A stretch of DNA of 5,335 bases, from NCBI GenBank assembly GCA_028877195.1, contig JAPPIL010000188.1, positions 1 to 5,335 on the forward strand. The letters run 5' to 3'. This document shows, piece by piece, positions 1 to 4,485 of the stretch (positions within the stretch are counted from its first letter, which is position 1; the number at the start of each line of letters is the position of its first letter). This DNA is from Pseudomonadota bacterium. GTDB taxonomy: Bacteria; Bdellovibrionota_B; Oligoflexia; Oligoflexales; JAPPIL01. The notes beneath the pieces are model-generated. The model was given only the letters and a program-made list of their open reading frames with translations. It did no database searches and was not told where the DNA came from. A program made the position numbers and the translations under genes.

Positions 1-41
1 AGGGAACGTTCCTCCGCATAATAAAAGGAGAGATGTTAGTT

Positions 42-95
42 ATGCAACAAAGTCGGGTTTGGGAGGATAACTGTGTGTTTGTCTTTAGCTTGTGA
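42..95 (+). other. possible very short leader ORF (17 codons)
   Basis: An ATG at 42 follows a good Shine-Dalgarno, AAAGGAG at 24-30, with an 11-nt spacer. An in-frame ATG at 33 lies too close to that site. The reading frame runs to TGA at 93-95 and would encode MQQSRVWEDNCVFVFSL. The same frame is open back to the window edge, so this could instead be the C-terminus of an upstream gene. A ribosome translating it would pass through the 5' arm of the 58-113 hairpin and stop in its loop. The peptide resembles no family I know, and its existence rests only on the ribosome-binding-site match. Confidence 0.15.
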
Positions 96-113
96 GTATG
101 CCATCCTCCCAAA
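58..113 (+). promoter_or_regulatory. perfect 11-bp inverted repeat hiding a Shine-Dalgarno, upstream of folK
   Basis: TTTGGGAGGAT at 58-68 is exactly complementary to ATCCTCCCAAA at 103-113, with a 34-nt loop. The 5' arm contains GGGAGG (61-66), the strongest Shine-Dalgarno in this region, so a folded transcript would hide it. The 3' arm holds CCTCCC, which mimics the 16S anti-Shine-Dalgarno. Neither strand shows a run of T after the stem, so it does not look like an intrinsic terminator. A role in controlling translation of the leader ORF and folK is inference. A decayed or Rho-type end of an upstream gene is the alternative. Confidence 0.4.
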
Positions 114-183
114 AACAAACAGTCTTCTGTGTGGTCGTGTGTCCCATTTAGACACGCGTTTGCTGGTAGTTATCTATTACTGA
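73..183 (+). CDS. candidate 36-codon leader ORF coupled to folK
   Basis: GTG at 73 lies 6 nt after GGGAGG (61-66). The frame is open to TGA at 181-183, which overlaps the folK ATG by one base (TGATG), the classic geometry of translational coupling. The peptide begins MCLSLACEYAILPK and ends in a hydrophobic LLVVIYY; it has three Cys and no domain I recognise. folK itself has no convincing Shine-Dalgarno, so ribosomes arriving from this ORF could supply its initiation. A stop (TAG, 37-39) lies upstream in frame, so this is not simply the tail of an upstream gene. Chance remains possible for an ORF this short. Confidence 0.3.
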   Translation: MCLSLACEYAILPKTNSLLCGRVSHLDTRLLVVIYY

Positions 184-695
184 TGACTCTCCCAAATTCC
201 AACTCATATCTTATAGCCATTGGCACTAATCTTGGCGACCGTCAGGATAACATCGTCAGGAGCAGAGAGGGATTGTGCGCTGTTGGTGATGAGGTCGCCG
301 TTGCGTCGCTGTATGAGACGAGACCAGATGGTGGCATTGCCAATCTGCCTTTCCTGAACACGGCTATTCATTATCGCACAGCACTAGCGCCGTTAGAGTT
401 GTTGGCTTTTATGCAGAGGCTTGAGTGTAGTTTAGGACGGGTGCGGCGACGGCGCTTGGATAATCGTTTGATAGATTTAGATATTTTATTGTGGCGTGAT
501 GATTGTGCGGTGATGCGGGTTGTAAATTTTCCACATTTGAAAATTCCGCACCCCTTGATGCTTGAACGCGATTATGTTCTCGTTCCTGCTAACGAAATTG
601 CTTCTGACTGGAAACATCCATCTGCCAATGCTTCTATCCATTCTTTGCTAAACAGAAGTATGCGTTCTACGATTATTCGTAAAATTTGTTATTGA
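183..695 (+). CDS. folK: 2-amino-4-hydroxy-6-hydroxymethyldihydropteridine pyrophosphokinase (HPPK)
   Basis: This cytosolic enzyme transfers pyrophosphate from ATP to 6-hydroxymethyl-dihydropterin, giving the substrate that dihydropteroate synthase joins to p-aminobenzoate in folate synthesis. The 170-residue product is a complete single-domain HPPK of about normal length. Visible family blocks are YLIAIGTNLGDR (9-20), LYETRPDG (43-50) with FLNTAI (57-62), the metal-binding DLDIL (98-102; D98 and D100 correspond to the E. coli aspartates 95 and 97), and IPHPLMLERDYVLVPANEIA (121-140). The usual Gly-Pro-Arg before DLD reads DNR here, keeping only the Arg, and follows an Arg run (87-91). I chose ATG 183 because homology begins just after it and its ATG overlaps the leader ORF stop. 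A GTG at 129 is in frame but has no ribosome-binding site and adds 18 unlikely residues. No other folate gene is in the window. Confidence 0.95.
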   Translation: MTLPNSNSYLIAIGTNLGDRQDNIVRSREGLCAVGDEVAVASLYETRPDGGIANLPFLNTAIHYRTALAPLELLAFMQRLECSLGRVRRRRLDNRLIDLDILLWRDDCAVMRVVNFPHLKIPHPLMLERDYVLVPANEIASDWKHPSANASIHSLLNRSMRSTIIRKICY

Positions 696-700
696 AAAAT

Positions 701-730
701 TTGAAGTTCTTGCGGTCATCGGGTGATAAT
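701..730 (+). promoter_or_regulatory. possible sigma70-type promoter for the H1-like gene
   Basis: TTGAAG at 701-706 and GATAAT at 725-730 are separated by 18 bases, matching the -35 consensus at 4 of 6 positions and the -10 at 5 of 6. It starts just after the folK stop. Transcription would begin near 737, leaving a leader of about 78 nt that contains the 774-790 hairpin. The -35 is weak, and read-through from folK could serve instead. Confidence 0.3.
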
Positions 731-773
731 GGGTCATGACGGTGAGCGCTTTGGCGCGTGATAAGTGTTTGTG

Positions 774-790
774 GTCGGATACTGTCCGAC
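774..790 (+). promoter_or_regulatory. small hairpin or operator upstream of the H1-like gene
   Basis: GTCGGA (774-779) and TCCGAC (785-790) form a perfect 6-bp GC-rich stem around a TACTG loop. It ends 11 nt before the GGAGGG ribosome-binding site of the H1-like gene. It could be a folK 3' end, a protein-binding dyad or a leader structure. Only three T residues follow it, so it is a poor intrinsic terminator. Confidence 0.3.
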
Positions 791-801
791 GTTTAGATTA
801 T

Positions 802-807
802 GGAGGG
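802..807 (+). promoter_or_regulatory. Shine-Dalgarno that decides the TTG start of the H1-like gene
   Basis: GGAGGG lies 7 nt before TTG 815. The only upstream in-frame ATG (800) overlaps this site and has no ribosome-binding site of its own, only the sequence GACGTTTAGATT. The Shine-Dalgarno therefore points to TTG as the true initiator. Confidence 0.6.
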
Positions 808-814
808 TAGGGCT

Positions 815-1384
815 TTGGTTAGGAAGAGTTCTAAAAAAACAGGCAAAAGTAGTGCGCTAAAGAAAAAAACCGCAAAGAAGGCAACAACCAAAAAAGTAGC
901 GAAGAAGGTAGCGAAGAAGAAGGTTGCTAAAAAGGTAGCGAAGAAAGTTACTAAAAAAGTTGCCAAGAAGAGAGTAGCGAGAAAAACGATAAAGAAAACG
1001 GTTAGAAAGACGGCTAAAAAGGCAACGAAGAAGGTAGCCAAAAAAGTCGCCAAGAAGCCAGCAAGGAAGGTTGCGAAAAAGAAGGTAACGAAAAAAACGA
1101 CAAAGAAAGCGGTTAGAAAGACGGCTAAAAAGGCAACGAAGAAGGTAGCCCAAAAAGTCGCCAAGAAACCAGCAAGGAAGGTCGCGAAAAAAACAGCGAA
1201 GAAACGTGTAGTAGCGAAGAAGGCGGTTGGTGCGAAGAGAAAAGTGGGCAAGAAGAGCGCCACCAAGAAAACCACCGCGAAAAAAGCAACGAGAAAGCCA
1301 GCGAAAAAAACAGCAAAGAAGTCTGCAGTTAGGAAAAAGTCAGCAGTGCGAAGAAAATCTCCTGCGATGCGGGCAAGTCATTAG
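815..1384 (+). CDS. histone H1-like, lysine-rich nucleoid protein
   Basis: The product is probably a nucleoid-associated DNA-binding protein resembling the C-terminal tail of eukaryotic histone H1 and bacterial H1-like proteins such as chlamydial Hc2 or Bordetella BpH1. From the TTG start it has 189 residues. I count 75 Lys (40%), many Ala, Val, Thr and Arg, no Asp or Glu, no aromatic residue and no Cys. The body is built of KKVAKK, KKATKK and KKPARK steps with almost no other sequence, so it should be unfolded until bound to DNA. Residues 58-89 and 95-126 are near-identical copies (see the repeat). The C-terminus changes to Ser/Arg-rich (SAVRRKSPAMRASH). An ATG at 800 would add MEGRA but lacks a ribosome-binding site. 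Such tails are low in complexity, so family assignment rests on composition. A ribosomal- or RNA-binding tail protein is the alternative. Confidence 0.85.
   Translation: MVRKSSKKTGKSSALKKKTAKKATTKKVAKKVAKKKVAKKVAKKVTKKVAKKRVARKTIKKTVRKTAKKATKKVAKKVAKKPARKVAKKKVTKKTTKKAVRKTAKKATKKVAQKVAKKPARKVAKKTAKKRVVAKKAVGAKRKVGKKSATKKTTAKKATRKPAKKTAKKSAVRKKSAVRRKSPAMRASH
986..1191 (+). repeat. tandem direct repeat within the H1-like gene, 111-nt period
   Basis: A 95-nt block at 986-1080 recurs at 1097-1191 with 5 mismatches by eye, an offset of 111 nt or exactly 37 codons. At least two differences are silent third-position changes, and one replaces Lys with Gln (KVAKK to KVAQK). The exact 37-codon offset and near-identity at DNA level mark a fairly recent in-frame duplication, beyond the general KKxAKK simplicity of the gene. 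Tracts like this can expand or contract by slippage or recombination. Confidence 0.85.
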
Positions 1385-1387
1385 TTT

Positions 1388-1424
1388 CTTATGCGAGGAG
1401 GCTTTCTCGGCTTTGTCGCATAAG
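1388..1424 (+). terminator. hairpin just after the H1-like gene
   Basis: CTTATGCGA (1388-1396) pairs perfectly with TCGCATAAG (1416-1424) around a 19-nt loop, starting 4 nt after the stop codon. An alternative inner pairing of CGAG (1394-1397) with CTCG (1406-1409) is possible. No T run follows directly, so it may stabilise or process the 3' end rather than terminate in the classical way. Confidence 0.45.
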
Positions 1425-1437
1425 TAACGCCGTTCTC

Positions 1438-1487
1438 TTTCTGTTAACGAGAGGCAAGGCCTTGGTGTTGCCTCTCGTTAACGGAAA
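1438..1487. terminator. strong bidirectional hairpin between convergent genes
   Basis: GTTAACGAGAGGCAA (1443-1457) is perfectly complementary to TTGCCTCTCGTTAAC (1468-1482), a 15-bp stem with a 10-nt loop. It extends outward through four more pairs (1438-1441 with 1484-1487) after one T-G position. The loop edge holds the palindrome CAAGGCCTTG (1455-1464). It lies one base from the stop codon of the minus-strand lipoprotein gene, and the plus-strand H1-like gene ends 53 nt before it, so it can serve transcripts from both sides. The T tract of a textbook intrinsic terminator is missing on both strands, which makes the mechanism uncertain. Confidence 0.6.
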
Positions 1488-1488
1488 C

Positions 1489-2775
1489 CTACCAGCTAGA
1501 GATGCGAGGATTAACTTGAAGATTGAGCTCATCGGCGATCTTACGCAAGATAGTATGAATTGACTTGACCTCATGCGCTTGACCAAAACCATAATCTTGG
1601 AAGATGAATACCTTTTGCCAATGGGCACGCAGTGTGCCATCTGCACCCGCACCATGCGGATGCTTGACAAATAAATTCGGTGCAAGCGTGCTGGTTAACA
1701 GTAGCGCTGCGCCAGCCGTTGTCGCTGCGTAGGCTGCGGTATCAATGATCTTGTTTGATTCAACCGTAAGCGAAGCCGCGTTAAACTTGCGTTTATCCAG
1801 AAGCGTGGCATGATCATTAAGTTTTTTGGTTATCTCTTTGTTCAGCCGCTCCCTAGTGTCGGCAATCAGTTGCTTGGCTTTGGCAAGATCAAGATCGGAG
1901 TCGCTTAACCCCTTCATCGCATCGCCATCTATATTATCAAAGACCTTGAGGTAGCGTTGATAGTTCTCCGTAATCACAGCTGCAGCACGCGGCTCACTGA
2001 CCTTCTCAAACTTCCCCTGTTTAGCGATAATCTTGGCTTTTTCGGCTTCTAAAGTATTTTGCCAAGCATCCTTGATTGCCTTTGGCTTGCTCTTATCGGT
2101 AAACCTTTGCAGCTTTACTGCGAAAGAGTCCAGCATCCGCTGCGCCACTAACCCTGTCTCAACTCCAGTCGCTGATGCAAGGATCGCCTTCTTCTCTGCG
2201 ACCGCATCCGTATGCTTTTGCAATATTTCTGGCGCTTTGAGCTTATCTTCAGCTTTGCGAAGATTTCTTACCGCCCTGTTGTAATCGAGCACCTCCTTGT
2301 CGATGCCGCTCCGCTTGGCAAGACTAGAGATCTTACGAGTGAATTTAGGCATAGTAAGCTTCAGTGGCTGATCGCTGTTTTGACCAAGCTTTTTGATAAT
2401 ATAACTGCCACCGATAGTCGCAAGACCAGCAACACCCAAGAAGATCGCAGATTTTGTTACCATGCTACGATAATTGATCGAGCCATCATGCCCTTTCATC
2501 TGGTCAGGGATAAAGACTGCCTGTTGCCCTGAAGCAGTAAGCAACGCAGGACGACAATACCTGTCATCGGTAAACTTGGCTGCAGAGTAGGAGTGTTCGT
2601 TCTTACAGAGCAACAAGGCATAACCATCCATGACATCACCAGTTACTGGCACAACCCCAAGCGTCATCCGTCCGTCGGTTATCGATTGTAATTCTGAATC
2701 CTGCCCATCACCGCTACGATGCAACGGCTTACATGCCAACACCAACAGCAGAGCTGCGTAAATTGCCCACTTCAT
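1489..2775 (-). CDS. orphan lipoprotein with two hydrophobic segments and a helical middle
   Basis: I do not recognise a family. From ATG 2775 the protein has 428 residues. It opens with a short signal peptide (MKWAIYAALLLVLA) ending in a lipobox-like VLA-Cys, so Cys15 is probably lipidated after cleavage. Lys at +2 would favour the outer membrane under the Lol rule. A small domain with Cys57 and Cys74 (LLLCKNEH and DRYCRPALL) could form a disulfide. A Gly/Ala-rich hydrophobic stretch follows at about 105-127, then a charged, mostly helical region at 150-335 rich in Lys, Glu and Ala that may form coiled coil. A second hydrophobic Ala/Thr-rich segment lies at about 343-370, and the tail is soluble. 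TM-like segments are odd in a lipid-anchored protein and could anchor or insert into a membrane. The preceding TTG (2778) gives a worse Shine-Dalgarno spacing. The gene stands alone, convergent with the H1-like gene and divergent from ffh. Confidence 0.85.
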   Translation of the reverse strand: MKWAIYAALLLVLACKPLHRSGDGQDSELQSITDGRMTLGVVPVTGDVMDGYALLLCKNEHSYSAAKFTDDRYCRPALLTASGQQAVFIPDQMKGHDGSINYRSMVTKSAIFLGVAGLATIGGSYIIKKLGQNSDQPLKLTMPKFTRKISSLAKRSGIDKEVLDYNRAVRNLRKAEDKLKAPEILQKHTDAVAEKKAILASATGVETGLVAQRMLDSFAVKLQRFTDKSKPKAIKDAWQNTLEAEKAKIIAKQGKFEKVSEPRAAAVITENYQRYLKVFDNIDGDAMKGLSDSDLDLAKAKQLIADTRERLNKEITKKLNDHATLLDKRKFNAASLTVESNKIIDTAAYAATTAGAALLLTSTLAPNLFVKHPHGAGADGTLRAHWQKVFIFQDYGFGQAHEVKSIHTILRKIADELNLQVNPRISSW

Positions 2776-2782
2776 CAATCAA

Positions 2783-2788
2783 CCTTTC
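2783..2788 (-). promoter_or_regulatory. ribosome-binding site of the lipoprotein gene
   Basis: On the minus strand GAAAGG lies 7 nt before ATG 2775 but only 4 nt before the adjacent in-frame TTG at 2778. The spacing favours ATG as the start, removing one residue from the longest possible reading. Confidence 0.55.
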
Positions 2789-2818
2789 AAAATTAAACAT
2801 CTGCACCCACATCGGCTA

Positions 2819-2838
2819 ACTAAACTGTAAAATTTAGT
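2819..2838. promoter_or_regulatory. inverted repeat in the divergent lipoprotein/ffh intergenic region
   Basis: ACTAAA (2819-2824) and TTTAGT (2833-2838) are complementary arms 8 bases apart. The site lies 44 nt upstream of the lipoprotein ATG and 25 nt upstream of the proposed ffh -35, a sensible place for an operator or promoter element of the minus-strand gene. The arms are short and AT-rich, so chance is a real possibility. Confidence 0.25.
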
Positions 2839-2863
2839 GGTTGCGATATCCACACATATAGCG

Positions 2864-2893
2864 TTGCCACGTCTTGGTTAGATAAAATATAAA
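2864..2893 (+). promoter_or_regulatory. sigma70-type promoter for ffh-miaB
   Basis: TTGCCA (2864-2869) and TATAAA (2888-2893) each match consensus at 5 of 6 positions and are 18 bases apart. Transcription would start near 2900, giving a leader of about 50 nt. That leader could fold into two small adjacent stems: TGCTC/GAGCA (2902-2914) and GGCA/TGCC (2915-2926). This is the best promoter-like sequence in the window and is correctly placed for a housekeeping operon. Confidence 0.6.
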
Positions 2894-2948
2894 TTGAAAT
2901 TTGCTCAACGAGCAGGCACACTTGCCGCGACAAAACCTTGGCGGTGCT

Positions 2949-4481
2949 ATGTTTGACGTTCTTTCCAGCGGCTTCAAAAATGCTAAAGCAAAATTTAGCG
3001 GTCATACTACTATCACCGCTGATAATGTCGGTGAGGCTTTAGCGGCGGTGCAAACCAGCCTGCTCGACGCAGATGTTGAATACAAGGTTGCCAAAGGCTT
3101 TGTCGCCCGCGTCAAAGACAAGATGCTAGGGCAGCAAGTGCAGCTACGCAGCGGCAAAGGCAGCAAACGCGTGCATGTCAACCCCGCCGATCACTTCGTC
3201 AAAATGTGTCAAGCAGAGTTAGAAGCGTTGATGGGCGAAGGCGATAGCTCGCTGCAGTTTCCAAAGCAACAGCCTGCGATTATCATGATGGTCGGTCTGC
3301 AAGGCACAGGCAAAACCACCAGCACTGGTAAACTCGCTAACTACCTGCGCGACAAGCATAAACGCAAACCTCTGCTCGTTGCCGCCGATGTCTATCGGCC
3401 CGCCGCTCGTCAACAGCTGCAAGTGCTTGGCGATAGATTACAACTACCTGTGTATAGCGAGGCTAGCAATGATGCGGTGCAGATATGCCAGTCAGCACTA
3501 AAGGCAAGCTATCAGCAGGGTTGCGATACGCTGTTGCTCGACACCGCTGGTCGTTTAGCGATTGACACTAAACTCATGCAAGAGTTGCAGGCGATCAAGG
3601 CAGCTGTCCATCCTACTGATGTTTTGTTTGTCTGTGATGCGATGATGGGGCAAGACGCAGTTGCGACCGCCTCTAGCTTTCATGACGCATTGACCCTCTC
3701 TGGCGCAATCATGACCAAGCTTGACGGCGATGCCCGCGGCGGTTCAGCCTTAAGCATCAAGGAAGTAACGGGTGTTGCGATCAAGTTTGTTGGTTTGGGG
3801 GAAGGACTTGAACAACTGGAGGAGTTTCGTCCCGAAGGTTTAGCCAGTCGCATTCTCGGTATGGGCGACATCGTTGGCTTGATGCAGGATTTTGAACGCG
3901 TCGCCGACAAAGAAAAAGAGGAGGAGCAAGAAAGAGAAGCCTTGCGCATGATGCGCGGACGTTTCAACCTCAAAGACTTCTCCGAGCAGATTGCCAGCTT
4001 ACAGAAGATGGGTTCAATGCAAGATCTCGTTGCCAAGTTACCGATGCAAAACCTTATTCCCGCAGGTGCGACCGCAAACGACAAGGAACTCCAACATACA
4101 CGCGTGATGATTGCATCGATGACTGAACGTGAACGGCTCGACCCCGACATAATAGACAGTAGCCGTGTCCAACGCATCGCCAAAGGTAGCGGTAGGAGCA
4201 CCAGCGATGTCGCAGCACTGCTAAAAAAATTCAAACAGATGCGCACGATGATGGGCGGTCTCGGTAGCAATTTAGGGTTAAGTGGCAAGATCCCGCTAGT
4301 CAAACAAGTTGCCCAAATGCGCAAAATGAAGGAAATGTTAGCCAATCCTGCTGCGGCTACCAAGCAGTTTGGTGCAGGCAAACCAACAGCTGCCTCTTCA
4401 GCGACCAAAGTTGATCGCGATAAACTAAAAAAAATGCGCAGAGCAGCAAAAGCCGCTCGCCGCAAGAATCGTAGACGTTAG
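2949..4481 (+). CDS. ffh: signal recognition particle protein Ffh (SRP54 GTPase)
   Basis: Ffh binds 4.5S RNA and signal sequences emerging from ribosomes, then docks with the receptor FtsY at the inner membrane, both partners hydrolysing GTP. The protein has 510 residues. The N domain is followed by the G domain with P-loop GLQGTGKT (116-123), DVYRPAA (147-153), DTAGR (198-202) and TKLDGDARGG (256-265), then the linker motif FRPEGLASRILGMGD (293-307). The methionine-rich M domain carries the RNA-binding RIAKGSG (409-415) and Met-rich helices such as QMRKMKEML. It is longer than the roughly 450-residue E. coli protein, mainly through an Ala/Ser-rich spacer and a very basic tail (491-510, ending RKNRRR); a short insert (about 65-80, RSGKGSKR) lies before the G domain. 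Homology starts at ATG 2949 (MFDVLSSG). An in-frame TTG at 2901 would coincide with the likely transcription start. The Shine-Dalgarno is weak (GCGGTG, close to the ATG). Confidence 0.98.
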   Translation: MFDVLSSGFKNAKAKFSGHTTITADNVGEALAAVQTSLLDADVEYKVAKGFVARVKDKMLGQQVQLRSGKGSKRVHVNPADHFVKMCQAELEALMGEGDSSLQFPKQQPAIIMMVGLQGTGKTTSTGKLANYLRDKHKRKPLLVAADVYRPAARQQLQVLGDRLQLPVYSEASNDAVQICQSALKASYQQGCDTLLLDTAGRLAIDTKLMQELQAIKAAVHPTDVLFVCDAMMGQDAVATASSFHDALTLSGAIMTKLDGDARGGSALSIKEVTGVAIKFVGLGEGLEQLEEFRPEGLASRILGMGDIVGLMQDFERVADKEKEEEQEREALRMMRGRFNLKDFSEQIASLQKMGSMQDLVAKLPMQNLIPAGATANDKELQHTRVMIASMTERERLDPDIIDSSRVQRIAKGSGRSTSDVAALLKKFKQMRTMMGGLGSNLGLSGKIPLVKQVAQMRKMKEMLANPAAATKQFGAGKPTAASSATKVDRDKLKKMRRAAKAARRKNRRR

Positions 4482-4485
4482 CAAG

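Noticed and set aside
3..12. Palindrome GGAACGTTCC, reminiscent of a LexA half-site
   Set aside because: It lacks the spaced GAAC-N4-GTTC layout of an SOS box, and a 10-bp palindrome alone at the window edge cannot be interpreted.
129..182. GTG start at 129 extending folK by 18 codons
   Set aside because: It has no Shine-Dalgarno, and the extra residues precede the family's usual N-terminus. ATG 183 overlaps the leader stop in a coupled arrangement.
793..1275. Long minus-strand ORF rich in Phe, Ala, Leu and Thr across the H1-like gene
   Set aside because: It is the antisense reading of lysine codons (AAA/AAG become TTT/CTT) and has no independent motif or ribosome-binding site.
2033..2532. 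Two plus-strand ORFs across the lipoprotein gene
   Set aside because: They overlap each other and the minus-strand gene, which has a signal peptide and a well-spaced ribosome-binding site. They show no recognisable domain.
2901..2948. TTG start extending ffh by 16 residues
   Set aside because: It lies at the likely transcription start, and Ffh homology begins at MFDV (2949).
3680..4465. 261-codon minus-strand ORF opposite ffh
   Set aside because: It is entirely within a gene with unmistakable SRP54 motifs, and its Ser/Leu/Arg-rich translation looks like an antisense shadow.
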